64,000 bases of DNA, taken from Rhizobium ruizarguesonis (GTDB lineage: Bacteria > Pseudomonadota > Alphaproteobacteria > Rhizobiales > Rhizobiaceae). Below, in pieces: positions 8,308 to 17,270 of the stretch (its first letter is position 1; the number at the start of each line of letters is the position of its first letter). The notes below the pieces were generated by a model, which saw nothing but the letters and a program-made list of their open reading frames with translations, was not told the DNA's origin and searched no databases. The position numbers and the translations under genes were made by a program. The DNA is taken from NCBI RefSeq assembly GCF_012349115.1, contig NZ_PQIG01000076.1, positions 39,366-103,365 on the forward strand, given 5' to 3'.

Positions 8308-9018
8308 GTGGGAATGAGCAATGCCCCGGCAATTCCCTTTCATGCCGGACCGGAGCTTAGCCGGGCGATCAACCGCACCGATTTTTTCCGCCTGCTGAAG
8401 TCGGCGGCGCAGCATTACAACTTCGACAATTTCGCGCTTGCCCGCATTTCCGAGGCTTCGGCCCCTTTCGGTGAACGCGATATCCTCATCACCAATGTCG
8501 CCGACCGGCGTGTCGGCCTTTTCATCACGACGTTGAAGGAAGCGCTGGGAACCGTCCGGGCAAAGACCGCCCAGTTCCTGGCAACGCCGGTCCATGGCAG
8601 GAGCGCACAGCCGGAAGTTTATCCGTCCGATCTTGTTTTCAACGAATTCCTGGGTGGCGTCTTTCTCTTCATCCCGCTGTTTACGCCGGAAGGGCGGCGA
8701 TATTGCCTCGTGCTCAGCGGCGAGCGTCCGGAGCCGGATCAGAGTGAGATCGCCGACATGCTTCTCGACGCCATGCGCATTTTCGACAAGCTCTACGAGG
8801 AAATCCTGACGCCGGAAATGTCCGGACGGCTGACCCAGCGCGAATCGGAAATCGTCAAATGGACGAGCGAAGGCAAGACGTCGGCGGAAATCGCCATCAT
8901 TCTCGGTCTCTCCGAACATACGGTCAATTCGCACATCACCGCGGCCGCGCGCAAACTTGACGCTGTCAACCGCGTTCATATGGTGGCGATCGCCTTGAGG
9001 AATGGTTTGGTTTCGTGA
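8308..9018 (+). CDS. LuxR-family transcriptional regulator
   Basis: A 236-residue regulator. The last 65 residues are a GerE/LuxR helix-turn-helix (LTQRESEIVKWTSEGKTSAEIA, then LSEHTVNSHI). The first 160 residues form an alpha/beta domain of the size of the LuxR ligand-binding domain but without an obvious acyl-homoserine-lactone signature, so the ligand is unknown and no synthase gene is nearby. The architecture is like VisN and VisR further along the window. Start is GTG at 8308 or ATG at 8314; GGAGGAGAGGAAG at 8294-8306 suits both. It lies 30 bp before a receiver gene in the same direction, so they may be co-transcribed. Confidence 0.85.
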   Translation: MGMSNAPAIPFHAGPELSRAINRTDFFRLLKSAAQHYNFDNFALARISEASAPFGERDILITNVADRRVGLFITTLKEALGTVRAKTAQFLATPVHGRSAQPEVYPSDLVFNEFLGGVFLFIPLFTPEGRRYCLVLSGERPEPDQSEIADMLLDAMRIFDKLYEEILTPEMSGRLTQRESEIVKWTSEGKTSAEIAIILGLSEHTVNSHITAAARKLDAVNRVHMVAIALRNGLVS

Positions 9019-9048
9019 AGATGGTTTCGGGATTGGGGAAATGAGACG

Positions 9049-9486
9049 ATGATCACCGAAACGAGCCGGAGGAACACCGTCAAAGTTCTCTTTGTCGATG
9101 ACGAATTCATCGAATTCCGCGCGCTCAAGAAGAAGATCGCCGATCTCTCCGAGCCGGCCGTCGAGGTTGAATATTCGCCATCGATCGGTGACGCGCTGGA
9201 AAAGATCCGCTTGGCGCGCTTCGATCTCATCCTGCTCGACAACCGCCTGCTGCCAAATGCCGATTTCCGCGAAACGGTGCCGGAGTTGCGCGGCATCGGT
9301 TACACCGGCCCGATCGGCGTCGTCTCGACCGATATATCGGGTGGCTATTTTCAGGAATTCCCGGATTACGGCGTCGATTTCCGCATCGGCAAGGACGAAA
9401 TCGATGCCCAGACGCTGCAGCACATCATCCGCGAATATGTAACCTATGACGTTCCGGATTTCTGGAAGGACGATTACAGCATCTAA
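9049..9486 (+). CDS. Response regulator receiver protein
   Basis: A 145-residue single receiver. LFVDDEF supplies the acidic pair (Asp17-Asp18), Asp64 in LILLDNRLLP is the likely phosphorylation site, and VSTD and RIGKDE are at the positions of the switch Thr/Ser and the conserved Lys. The region after beta-3 is divergent. It is downstream of the LuxR-type gene and its stop is 3 bp from the stop of the convergent kinase gene at 9490, a likely functional neighbour. There is no output domain. Confidence 0.8.
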   Translation: MITETSRRNTVKVLFVDDEFIEFRALKKKIADLSEPAVEVEYSPSIGDALEKIRLARFDLILLDNRLLPNADFRETVPELRGIGYTGPIGVVSTDISGGYFQEFPDYGVDFRIGKDEIDAQTLQHIIREYVTYDVPDFWKDDYSI

Positions 9487-9489
9487 CCA

Positions 9490-10206
9490 TCAAGCGATGG
9501 GAAGGCGGATGATGAAACAGCTGCCGCTCGCATCCGAATGTTCAAGGCTGATATCGCCGCCAAGCGCCGTTAGAAACTCCCGCGCCGTCGTCAATCCGAG
9601 ACCAGCGCCCTGGACCGCTCCCGCCTTCGGCAATTTCCAGAACGGCTCGAATATTCGCTCCCGATAAGCCGGATCGATGCCCGTCCCATTGTCGGAAATC
9701 CGGATGAACCAGTCCGTCCCCTCGCGCTCCGCGGCAATGGCGACATGCGGCGACGCTTCGCTGCGATAGGTGAGGGCATTGGTCAAAAGATGCCGCAGCA
9801 CCAGACCGAAGAGGGCAGGGTCGGTCCGGATGGAAGGCAGGCCGTCGCTTTCAAGCGTTGCCTCACGGACGGCCGCCTCGTCGGTCAGTTCGCCCCAGAC
9901 ATTTTCGGCCAGCGCCTGCAGATCGACCTCTTCAGGCGTCACCTGAGGTGTGCCGCCGGCAAGGCTCATCAACGCCTTGGTGAGCCGCTGCGCCGTCTGC
10001 GCCTTTTCCAGGATCATCCGGAGGCTCTGAAGCTGTTCGCCGTCGAGCGTCTCCTCGAGATCATCGAGCAGCAACTCGGCATACATGGCGATATGGCGGA
10101 GCGGTGATTGCAGGTCGTGCGAAGCGGTCGCGAGAAAACGCTTGATGCGCTCCTCGCTGTCTCCGGCAACGGTGGTTTCCGGCGGTCTTGTCGGGTTGGA
10201 TGACAT
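9490..10206 (-). CDS. Small soluble histidine kinase
   Basis: A 238-residue kinase with only the catalytic core. HisKA lies at residues 18-85 with His30 in TASHDLQSPLRHI, and HATPase at 125-238 with N box (HLLTNALTYRS), DNGTGID and GAGLGLTT. It has no transmembrane helix and no sensor domain, so the signal must come from a partner protein. HDLQSPL-type kinases are usually of the phytochrome-like HWE-distant class. It converges on the receiver gene ending at 9486, a plausible substrate. Assignment as a kinase is firm; the pathway is unknown. Confidence 0.85.
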   Translation of the reverse strand: MSSNPTRPPETTVAGDSEERIKRFLATASHDLQSPLRHIAMYAELLLDDLEETLDGEQLQSLRMILEKAQTAQRLTKALMSLAGGTPQVTPEEVDLQALAENVWGELTDEAAVREATLESDGLPSIRTDPALFGLVLRHLLTNALTYRSEASPHVAIAAEREGTDWFIRISDNGTGIDPAYRERIFEPFWKLPKAGAVQGAGLGLTTAREFLTALGGDISLEHSDASGSCFIIRLPIA

Positions 10207-10230
10207 CTAGCGGTTTCCCCGATCTCAATT

Positions 10231-10290
10231 GCAGCGCCGCGCGTCTTTTCAGGCGCGCAAAGGACGCTGTAACACGTTGAATTGGCACAT
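10231..10290 (+). repeat. RIME-type intergenic palindromic repeat, copy 1
   Basis: The segment contains GCCGCGCGTCTTTTCAGGCGCG, then AAAGGACGCTGTAACACGTTGAATTG. It is about 85% like the copy at 10371-10430 and matches the pattern of Rhizobium-specific intergenic mosaic elements. The first part forms a hairpin (GCGCGTC with GGCGCGC). Confidence 0.75.
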
Positions 10291-10313
10291 AATGCAGCAG
10301 CCGACAATAGAAA

Positions 10314-10343
10314 GAGGGCGCCGGCTCTGCAACCGGCGCCCTC
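10314..10343 (-). terminator. Hairpin, probable transcription terminator of secDF
   Basis: The arms are GAGGGCGCCGG at 10314-10324 and CCGGCGCCCTC at 10333-10343 with an 8-nt loop. Read on the minus strand the second arm is followed by TTTCTATT, so it can act as an intrinsic terminator for transcripts leaving secDF, before the kinase gene at 9490-10206. Confidence 0.65.
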
Positions 10344-10370
10344 TTCAAGGATGCGTTAAAAACGGAATAG

Positions 10371-10430
10371 AGCGCCGCGCGTCTTTTGAGACGCGCAAAG
10401 GACGCTCTATCACTTTGAATTGCGTATAAT
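10371..10430 (+). repeat. RIME-type intergenic palindromic repeat, copy 2
   Basis: AGCGCCGCGCGTCTTTTGAG, then ACGCGCAAAGGACGCTC and CACTTTGAATTGCG, collinear with copy 1 at 10231-10290. The two copies flank the secDF terminator hairpin in the same orientation. Confidence 0.75.
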
Positions 10431-10468
10431 CCTTGCCGAAAATCGATTCCGATTTTCGGGGTTATGCG

Positions 10469-13015
10469 CTAGCTCGCGGACTTGCGCGGGCGACCCTGTT
10501 CCGGGGGGATGATCTCGACTGCCGTATCGGTTGCCGCTGCCTTGGCATGGCGGCGGCGCCAGTCGCCGAGGAAGAGCAGGATGGGTGCCGCGATGAAGAT
10601 CGACGAGGCGCCGGCCACGAGAATGCCGAAGACCATCGGGATCGCGAAGCTCGAGACAGCACTACCGCCCCAGATCGCCATCGGCACCAGCGCGAGGAAG
10701 GCCGTCGCATTGGTGTAAAGGCTTCGCGCCAGGGTCTCGTTGATCGACTTGTCGATGATTTCGCGCAGCGGCATCGACTTATAGAGCCGCATGTTTTCGC
10801 GCATGCGGTCATAGACGACGACTTTGTCGTTCACCGAGTAACCGACGAGCGTCAGGATGGCGGCGATAGCCGTCAAATTGAAGTCGAGGCCGGTGATCGC
10901 GAAGAAGCCGATCGCCTTGGTGACATCGAGCACCAGCGTGACGATGGCGCCGACGGCAAACGGCCATTCGAACCGCACCCAGATGTAGATGAGCATCGCG
11001 AAGCTTGCGATCACCACCGACAGGATACCGGCCCAGGCAAGCTCGCCGCTGACCTTCGGACCGATGACGTCGGTGCCTTCGATGGTGGCGGTCGGATCGA
11101 TCTTGGCGACTTCGGCCTTCAGCTTGGTTACCGCTGCCGTCTGTGCCTCTTCGCCGCCTTCCTGCCGTTGAGCGCGAACGAGAATGCTGTTTTTGTCGCC
11201 GAAGGACTGCAGCGAGATTTCGCCGAGACCAAGCGTGTTCAAGCCTTCACGGAACGTCCCGAGATCGGCCGGGCCGGTGGTCCTGACGGCCATCTGGATG
11301 CCGCCGCGGAAATCGACGCCGTAGTTGAGGCCCGGATGAATGAAGAGCACGACGGAGGCAATCGAAAGCAGCGCCGAAACGGCGATGCCGAAGAAGCGCG
11401 CCTTCATGAACTGGATGTGCTTGTCATAGGGGCTGAACGGGATCAACGGCCGGATGTTCAGCACCTTGAGCTTGCTGCGGCGGGTGATCTCGATCATCGC
11501 GACACGCACGAAGGCGACCGATGTGAACATCGAGATGATCAGGCCGAGCGCCATGGTCACGGCAAAGCCGCGAACCGGTCCGGAGCCGAAAAAGAACAGG
11601 ATGGCCGCAGCGATCAGGGCCGTCATGTTGCCGTCGATAATGGTCGAATAGGCACGGCGGAAGCCGGTGTCGATGGCGGCGAAGGCGCTCCTTCCCTTGC
11701 GCGTTTCTTCGCGGATGCGCTCGTTGATGAGAACGTTCGCGTCGACCGCAAGGCCGATGCCGAGAACGACACCGGCAATGCCCGGTAGCGTCAGCGTCGC
11801 ACCAACCAGCGTTAGCGCCGAGAAGGTCAGGATCGTGTGGATCAACAGCGCGATATTCGCCAGGAAGCCCCAGGTGCCATAGAGAACGAAGATGAAGGCT
11901 GCGACGAGCACAAAGCCGACGATGCCGGAATAAATGCCCATCTTGATGGCATCGGCTCCGAGGTCGGCGCCGACGGTGCGCTCTTCGATGACCGTCAGCT
12001 TCGCGGGCAGGGCGCCGGCGCGCAACATGGCGGCCAGCGTCGTGGCGCTATCGGCCGAGAAACTGCCGGAGATCTGGCCTGAACCGCCGGTGATCGGCTC
12101 GCGGATAACAGGCGCGCTCAGCACCTTGTCGTCGAGGACGATGGCGAAGGGATTGCCGACGTTCTGGCGGGTGATCTCGGCAAAGCGGCTGGCGCCGGCG
12201 CTGTCGAAGCGGAAGCTGACGATCGGCTCATGCGTGTTCGAGTCGAAGCTGACGCGGGCATCCGAAAGGCGGTCGCCGGAGATTTCGACGCGGTCGAGGA
12301 CCGGATACGACCTGCCTTCATCGTCCTTCAGCATGGTCACGCCGGGTCCGGGCGCATTGTTCGGCGACAGCATGTGGAACGACATCTTGGCGGTGGAGCC
12401 GAGCAGTTCGCGCAGGCGTGACGGATCCTGCGCGCCCGGAAGCTGGACGAGCACGCGATTGGCGCCGATGCGCTGGATGGTCGGCTCGGAGACGCCGACC
12501 TGGTCGACGCGCTGGCGGATGACTTCAAGGCTTTGCTGGACGGCATTGTCGACATTGGCGGAGATGCCGGCCGGCGAGAAGCCGACGGTGATGGTGGCGC
12601 CGTTCGCAGTGACGGCCAGATCCGACTGGCCGGCGCTGAGGCCAGTGCTGATCGGGTTGGCAAGCGTCTTGAGTTCGGTGACGGCAGCATCGCTCTGCGC
12701 GGCATCGGCAAGCGTCACGACGATCTGGTTCTGGCTGCGGACCACGGCTTTCGGCTGGATGCCCTTTTCGCGCAGCACGCGCCGCGCGTCCTGAAGCAGC
12801 GACTGCAGCCGCTCCTTGGTCAGGTCGGCTTCGTCGACTTCCAGAACGAGGTGCGAACCGCCGCGAAGGTCGAGGCCGAGTGACACCTGCTCATGCGGCA
12901 GCCAGGCCGGCACGCGCTGGAGGACGGATTGCGGCAGGACGTTCGGCAGGGCGATCAATAGGCCGAGTAGGATGATCACCGTATAGGTGACCACCAGCCA
13001 TCGTGAAGTACGCAT
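10469..13015 (-). CDS. secDF: Protein translocase subunit SecDF (fused SecD and SecF)
   Basis: An 848-residue inner-membrane protein that helps SecYEG pull exported proteins into the periplasm using the proton gradient. The SecD half has a first membrane helix at about residues 7-27, the GLDLRGGSHLVLEV motif, a large periplasmic domain and five clustered helices from about residue 365 (GIAGVVLGIGLAVDANVLINERIREE). The SecF half starts at about residue 535 with another single helix, the GVDFRGGIQM motif and a second helix cluster (GYSVNDKVVVYDRMRENMR). Many bacteria keep secD and secF apart; in rhizobia the fusion is usual. The hairpin at 10314-10343 probably ends its transcript. Confidence 0.95.
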   Translation of the reverse strand: MRTSRWLVVTYTVIILLGLLIALPNVLPQSVLQRVPAWLPHEQVSLGLDLRGGSHLVLEVDEADLTKERLQSLLQDARRVLREKGIQPKAVVRSQNQIVVTLADAAQSDAAVTELKTLANPISTGLSAGQSDLAVTANGATITVGFSPAGISANVDNAVQQSLEVIRQRVDQVGVSEPTIQRIGANRVLVQLPGAQDPSRLRELLGSTAKMSFHMLSPNNAPGPGVTMLKDDEGRSYPVLDRVEISGDRLSDARVSFDSNTHEPIVSFRFDSAGASRFAEITRQNVGNPFAIVLDDKVLSAPVIREPITGGSGQISGSFSADSATTLAAMLRAGALPAKLTVIEERTVGADLGADAIKMGIYSGIVGFVLVAAFIFVLYGTWGFLANIALLIHTILTFSALTLVGATLTLPGIAGVVLGIGLAVDANVLINERIREETRKGRSAFAAIDTGFRRAYSTIIDGNMTALIAAAILFFFGSGPVRGFAVTMALGLIISMFTSVAFVRVAMIEITRRSKLKVLNIRPLIPFSPYDKHIQFMKARFFGIAVSALLSIASVVLFIHPGLNYGVDFRGGIQMAVRTTGPADLGTFREGLNTLGLGEISLQSFGDKNSILVRAQRQEGGEEAQTAAVTKLKAEVAKIDPTATIEGTDVIGPKVSGELAWAGILSVVIASFAMLIYIWVRFEWPFAVGAIVTLVLDVTKAIGFFAITGLDFNLTAIAAILTLVGYSVNDKVVVYDRMRENMRLYKSMPLREIIDKSINETLARSLYTNATAFLALVPMAIWGGSAVSSFAIPMVFGILVAGASSIFIAAPILLFLGDWRRRHAKAAATDTAVEIIPPEQGRPRKSAS

Positions 13016-13098
13016 GTTGTATTCCTTGATATCGAGGGCCGGCGCTCGGGCGCTGGCGGCATGTCGTCAATGGTCGGAAGCGCCGATCGGCGCGAGCG

Positions 13099-13479
13099 TC
13101 AGGCAGCGACCGGCGGTGCGCGCGGCTGATAGGTCCTGGAGACTGCGGCATGAAGCGAAGCTTCAAATGCCGGAAAAGGCGCGGCCATGGTCCAGCCGGA
13201 AAAATCGACAACCGGGGCGGCGGCAAGGGCAAGCGGTCCGGCGTCATGCGCCGCCTGCTTCGGTGCAAGCTTGCGCTCCGTGGCAAGCAGCCCGCGCACG
13301 GCATCACGCGCAGTCAGCTGCGGCGGCTGCGGATCTCGACCGGAAGAGGAAAGCGTATTGACGGCGGCGGCCGGCGAGATCACCAGGTTGCCGCCGAAAA
13401 GCAGGCCGAGATAGGCAAGGATGGCGACGAGGAGGGAGGCGGCGATACGGCTCGTCAGACGGCGCTGGTCCAGCTCCAT
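13099..13479 (-). CDS. Small membrane-anchored protein of unknown function
   Basis: Starting at the ATG at 13479 the product has 126 residues: a short basic N-terminus (MELDQRRLTSR), one hydrophobic helix at about residues 11-36 (ASLLVAILAYLGLLFGGNLVI) and a mostly periplasmic, Ala/Pro-rich tail. GGAG sits close to this ATG; an upstream TTG at 13518 is the alternative. It lies between secDF and the antiporter gene in the same direction. I recognise no family. Third-codon-position GC bias supports a real gene. A role in export or envelope would be guesswork from position. Confidence 0.6.
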   Translation of the reverse strand: MELDQRRLTSRIAASLLVAILAYLGLLFGGNLVISPAAAVNTLSSSGRDPQPPQLTARDAVRGLLATERKLAPKQAAHDAGPLALAAAPVVDFSGWTMAAPFPAFEASLHAAVSRTYQPRAPPVAA

Positions 13480-13533
13480 CTTCTCCGTCCCGGCGATGTC
13501 ACTCCCGTATCGGCTCAAAAGCGCGCCAATCTC

Positions 13534-15354
13534 TCATTCTCTTTCCGGCGGAGGGTCATCCGTCGGCATAATTGTATCAGGCCCATGCCTGTCTTCATAG
13601 GGCACACTCTCATGATGCACTTGGGCGAGCCGGTCAACCATGCCCAGCGCGATTTCGCGTTCGCCCATGATGACAGTGTCGGCGCCATAGTGCGTCAACT
13701 CATCGACCTCGGCGTCGGAATGGGCGCGGGCGACGATGAGGATCGATGGATTGACGCTACGCGCCTGCTCGGCGATGCGGCAGGCCTCGAAGGCGTTGGG
13801 GATGGCGATGGCAATGCTGCGGGCGCCAGAAAGATTGGCAAGGTCGAGCGTTTCCCGCATCACCGCATTGCCCGCCAGGGTTTCGATACCCTGCGCCTTC
13901 AGCTCGCCGATGCGCTTGTCGGAATCCTCGATGACCAGGAAGGGCGTGGCCGACGACTTGAGATTCTGTCCGACGATGCTGCCAACCCGCCCGTAGCCGA
14001 CGAGAATGGCGTGGCCACTGAGGGCGGTCGGGTGCACCTCGTCGTCTTCAGGCGGCATCTCCTCCTGCGCTGCTATCGCATCTGCATCGGGAACAGGGTC
14101 CGCCACGACGTCTTCGCGCTTTGCACCATCCAGCAGCGGCCGCATGCGGTCGCAGAGGAAGAACAGCAGCGGATTGAGGATGATCGAGATGATGGCGCCG
14201 GCAAGGATCAGATCGCGGCCTTCCTCCGGCAGCAGCCCGAGTTCGACGCCGAGAGCGGCGAGGATGAAGGAGAATTCGCCGATCTGGCCGAGGCTGGCCG
14301 AAATCGTCAGCGCCGTGCCGAGCGGCTTCTTGAAGGCGAGCACGATCAGGAGCGCGGCGACGGACTTGCCGATGACGATGATGAAGATGGTGGCGAGGAT
14401 CGGCAGCGGCCTGTCGATCAGGATGTTCGGATCGAACAGCATGCCGACCGAGACGAAGAAGAGCACGGCAAAGGCGTCGCGCAGCGGCAGGCTTTCCTGC
14501 GCGGCGCGATGGCTGAGCTCGCTTTCGGCAAGCACCATGCCGGCGAAGAAGGCGCCGAGCGCCAGCGACACGCCAAAGAGCTTCGCCGCGCCGAAGGCGA
14601 CGCCGAGCGCGATCGCCAGCACGCCGAGCCGGAAGAGCTCGCGCGAACCGGTATGGGCGATGCGGTGCATCGTCCAGGGAATGAGCTTGCGGCCGAAAAC
14701 CAGCATCAGTGCCACGAACAGCGCCACCTTCACCAGCGTCATGGCGATCATGCCGCCGATGCCGAGATCGAGGCCGAACAGGCGGTTCAACCCGGCCGAG
14801 AGCGGTTCGACAGGAGCGTGACCCTCACCGCCGATGCTGGCTGCGGCCGGGATCAGCACCAGCGCCAGCACCATGGCGAGATCCTCGACGATCAGCCAGC
14901 CGACGGCGATCCTGCCGCGCTCGGTCTCGACGAGACGCCGCTCCTGCAGCGCTTTCAAGAGCACCACGGTTGAGGCGACCGAGAGCGCCAGGCCGAAGAC
15001 CAGGCTGCCGCCGGTCGGCCAGCCCATGAAGGCGCCGAGCCCCCAGCCGAGCAGTGTCGCAAAGGCGATCTGCACGATCGCGCCGGGCACTGCGATGCCA
15101 CGCACCGACAGCAGGTCTTTCAGGGAGAAATGCAGCCCGACGCCGAACATCAGCAGGATGACACCGATTTCGGCCAACTCCGGCGCAAGGTTCTGATCCG
15201 CCACATAACCTGGCGTATGTGGCCCCACAAGCACACCGGCTATGAGATAACCGACGAGCGGCGGCATCCGCAGCCGATGGGCGAAGGCGCCGAAAATGAA
15301 AGCCAGCACGAGGCCGCCGACGATTGTCGAAATCAACGGCGTATCGTGTGGCAT
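13534..15354 (-). CDS. CPA2-family cation/proton antiporter with TrkA-N domain (KefB/YbaL-like)
   Basis: A 606-residue protein. Residues 1-390 hold about twelve membrane helices of a sodium/proton exchanger fold, with GVLVGPHTPG and GVLLMF-like stretches (GVILLMFGVGLHFSLKDL) characteristic of Kef and YbaL proteins. Residues 445-575 are a cytosolic Rossmann TrkA-N domain (LVGYGRVGSIVGQNL) that binds NAD(H) and gates transport. It probably exchanges K+ (or Na+) for protons in pH or stress control. The gene is divergent from the XRE gene at 15434, with an 80-bp gap that would hold both promoters. A KefB-type glutathione link cannot be judged. Confidence 0.9.
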   Translation of the reverse strand: MPHDTPLISTIVGGLVLAFIFGAFAHRLRMPPLVGYLIAGVLVGPHTPGYVADQNLAPELAEIGVILLMFGVGLHFSLKDLLSVRGIAVPGAIVQIAFATLLGWGLGAFMGWPTGGSLVFGLALSVASTVVLLKALQERRLVETERGRIAVGWLIVEDLAMVLALVLIPAAASIGGEGHAPVEPLSAGLNRLFGLDLGIGGMIAMTLVKVALFVALMLVFGRKLIPWTMHRIAHTGSRELFRLGVLAIALGVAFGAAKLFGVSLALGAFFAGMVLAESELSHRAAQESLPLRDAFAVLFFVSVGMLFDPNILIDRPLPILATIFIIVIGKSVAALLIVLAFKKPLGTALTISASLGQIGEFSFILAALGVELGLLPEEGRDLILAGAIISIILNPLLFFLCDRMRPLLDGAKREDVVADPVPDADAIAAQEEMPPEDDEVHPTALSGHAILVGYGRVGSIVGQNLKSSATPFLVIEDSDKRIGELKAQGIETLAGNAVMRETLDLANLSGARSIAIAIPNAFEACRIAEQARSVNPSILIVARAHSDAEVDELTHYGADTVIMGEREIALGMVDRLAQVHHESVPYEDRHGPDTIMPTDDPPPERE

Positions 15355-15433
15355 CGCTGTCTCCCGATCTGGAAATCCCGTTCGTAATATGACATATATG
15401 GTTTATATCGACCAATATGGGCAACTTGAAATC

Positions 15434-15688
15434 ATGGGTCAAGGCGCAAGGGAAACAATTCTCACTCCTGCTCTCTGTCGCGCGGCGCGTGGCCTGCTCG
15501 ACTGGACCCAGACCGATCTTGCCGAGAGGGCCGCCGTCTCGCGCAGCACCATCCGCGATTATGAAGGCCGGCACCACGACATCCATCGCGCGACGGAGGC
15601 GCAGCTGCGCCTCGCCTTCGAGGAAGGCGGCGTCAAATTCGTGGAGATCGAAGGGGCGGGCACCGGCCTCTGCCTGCCCACTGCATAA
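15434..15688 (+). CDS. Short XRE-family helix-turn-helix regulator
   Basis: An 84-residue protein that is nearly all one HTH domain: LCRAARGLLDWTQTDLAERAAVS is the first helix and turn, and RSTIRDYEG the recognition helix, followed by the EAQLRLAFEEGGVKFVE tail common in rhizobial mini-XRE proteins. In-frame ATGs exist at 15389 and 15434; the second is chosen because family members begin a few residues before the first helix. It is divergent from the antiporter gene and may regulate it. Its stop codon lies in a RIME-type repeat. Confidence 0.7.
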   Translation: MGQGARETILTPALCRAARGLLDWTQTDLAERAAVSRSTIRDYEGRHHDIHRATEAQLRLAFEEGGVKFVEIEGAGTGLCLPTA

Positions 15689-15743
15689 TTCAAAGGGTTA
15701 CAGTGCCCTCTGCGTCTCTCGAAAAGACGCGTGGCTCTGTCAT
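15686..15743 (-). repeat. RIME-type intergenic repeat, degenerate copy
   Basis: In reverse orientation to copies 1 and 2: AATTCAAAGGGTTACAGTGC, then GTCTCTCGAAAAGACGCG. It fills the whole space between the XRE gene and the convergent glycosyltransferase gene and overlaps both stop codons. Confidence 0.6.
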
Positions 15744-17182
15744 CGGGCAGGCTGAACCGGCTCAGGCGCCAGGCAGGCGGCAGAGACCTTGTAGGCTGAA
15801 AGCGCCTTGCCCTTGTAGTTGCCTTCCGTCGGCTGCCAGTTCTTCAGTACCTCGGGCGTCTCGGTGGCGCAGGTGAAGGGTCCGTCCGTCAGGAAAACCA
15901 CCTTGCCGGTGATGTCGGCCGGCAGAGCGAATTCCTGCTCGTAATAGCTCTCCGGAAGGCCTGCGGGCGCCCGCGCATAGATCCGGTAGGATGTATCGCG
16001 GAGCGTATAGAAAAGATCGGCGACCATGTCGCGATTGTCGGTGACGATGATGTCCGTGCCCGCCTGAGCTGCGAGAGCGGCCGCCTCGCGGCTGACTTCG
16101 GCACGGCCGAGATAGCGCTTCATCAGCGCGTCGCCGTTCGGCAGCAGCAACTGATGCGGAAAGATCGTCGCCAGCGGAAAGAGCAGGCTGGCGATGCCGT
16201 TGATGGTCAGCGACAACCTGAGCCCCTTCGGCCACATCCGGTAAAGCAGCCAGACGGCAAGGATGGTGCCTGCGACATAGGCAGTGACCGCCCAGTTGGC
16301 ATAGGCCTTGGCGACCGTTGCCTGCAGCGTGATCAGCACCACCACCGGCATCGACAGCCAGACCAGCATCTTTTCCCGATCGTCGCTCCTACCCTTGATC
16401 ATGCGATAGACCGCCCAGAGCATTGCAAAGAAGATGATCGGCCCGACGACGCCGAACTGGGCGGAGAAAAATTCAAGCCCGCGGCGGACACTGATACCGA
16501 GTTCGCTCCAATGGGCAATATCCTGCGTATGCCGCACCGTTGTGTTGTCGTGCTGCAGGTTCCACCAGAGGTTCGGCAAGGCGACGACCGCCGCGACCGC
16601 GACCGCGATGATGAAATCCCGGATGGCGATGCGTGCCGCCGGAATGAGGAGGAGGGCAAGCGCGCCGCCCGGAACGACGAACAGCACGGCATATTTCGTC
16701 AGGAAGGCGAGGCCGACGCTAAGGCCCATGACGAGCGCCAGCCCGACCGGGCGTCGCTGCGTCAGGCCGAAATAGGCAAGCAGCGCGATCGCGATGAAGA
16801 ATAGCAGGATCACGTCGGTCGAGAAGAACACCGAAGAAAGCGCGACGCCGGGGAGCGTGATGTAGGTGGCGCCCGTCCAGCCTTCGATCTCCGGCCCGAC
16901 GAAACGTTTTGCCGTCTTCATCAGCACCAGTGCCGCCGCCATGTGGATCAGCGGTCCGAGCAGCCTGATCCAATAGATGGCGTTGGAGCCGGAAAGCTCG
17001 GTCATCGCCCGGATCACCCAGGCAATCATTGGCGGCTTGGAATAATAGCCGAGATCGAGATTCTGCGACCAGAACCAGTACTGCGCCTCGTCGACGAAAA
17101 GGTCCGTCGCATCGAAATTGAGCGTGACGACGCGCCAGAGCGTGAAGCCAAGAACGATGAGGAGACCAGATCTGGGGGACAT
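15740..17182 (-). CDS. Family-39-type (ArnT/PMT-like) membrane glycosyltransferase
   Basis: A 480-residue protein with about eleven membrane helices. The first periplasmic loop carries LFVDEAQYW and the following YYSKPPMIAW, the Asp-Glu signature used by GT39/GT83 enzymes that move a sugar from a polyprenyl-phosphate donor at the periplasmic face. The C-terminal 110 residues form a soluble periplasmic domain (TDNRDMVADLFYTLRD). Rhizobia use such enzymes (RgtA-D) to add galacturonic acid to lipopolysaccharide core and lipid A; I cannot assign this gene to one of them. It stands alone on the minus strand. The substrate is unknown. Confidence 0.8.
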   Translation of the reverse strand: MSPRSGLLIVLGFTLWRVVTLNFDATDLFVDEAQYWFWSQNLDLGYYSKPPMIAWVIRAMTELSGSNAIYWIRLLGPLIHMAAALVLMKTAKRFVGPEIEGWTGATYITLPGVALSSVFFSTDVILLFFIAIALLAYFGLTQRRPVGLALVMGLSVGLAFLTKYAVLFVVPGGALALLLIPAARIAIRDFIIAVAVAAVVALPNLWWNLQHDNTTVRHTQDIAHWSELGISVRRGLEFFSAQFGVVGPIIFFAMLWAVYRMIKGRSDDREKMLVWLSMPVVVLITLQATVAKAYANWAVTAYVAGTILAVWLLYRMWPKGLRLSLTINGIASLLFPLATIFPHQLLLPNGDALMKRYLGRAEVSREAAALAAQAGTDIIVTDNRDMVADLFYTLRDTSYRIYARAPAGLPESYYEQEFALPADITGKVVFLTDGPFTCATETPEVLKNWQPTEGNYKGKALSAYKVSAACLAPEPVQPAR

Positions 17183-17270
17183 GAACCGATAGTTCCGCTG
17201 ACATGAAAGGCGCGAGTGCGATACACCAAAGGTGCCGGACTGCCAACGGGGAAGGGTGGAGATCAGTCTA

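Noticed and set aside
8308..9018. Quorum-sensing LuxR (acyl-homoserine-lactone receptor)
   Set aside because: No LuxI-type synthase nearby and the N-terminal domain lacks the recognisable ligand-binding signature; annotated only as LuxR family.
8251..9423. 390-codon open frame on the minus strand
   Set aside because: It spans the LuxR-type and receiver genes in antisense; both plus-strand genes have clear domains.
10433..11788. 451-codon open frame on the plus strand
   Set aside because: Antisense to secDF; the minus strand has clear SecDF motifs.
13150..14973. 607-codon open frame on the plus strand
   Set aside because: Antisense to the antiporter gene, with shadow composition (Arg/Glu/Asp/His-rich) and no family motif.
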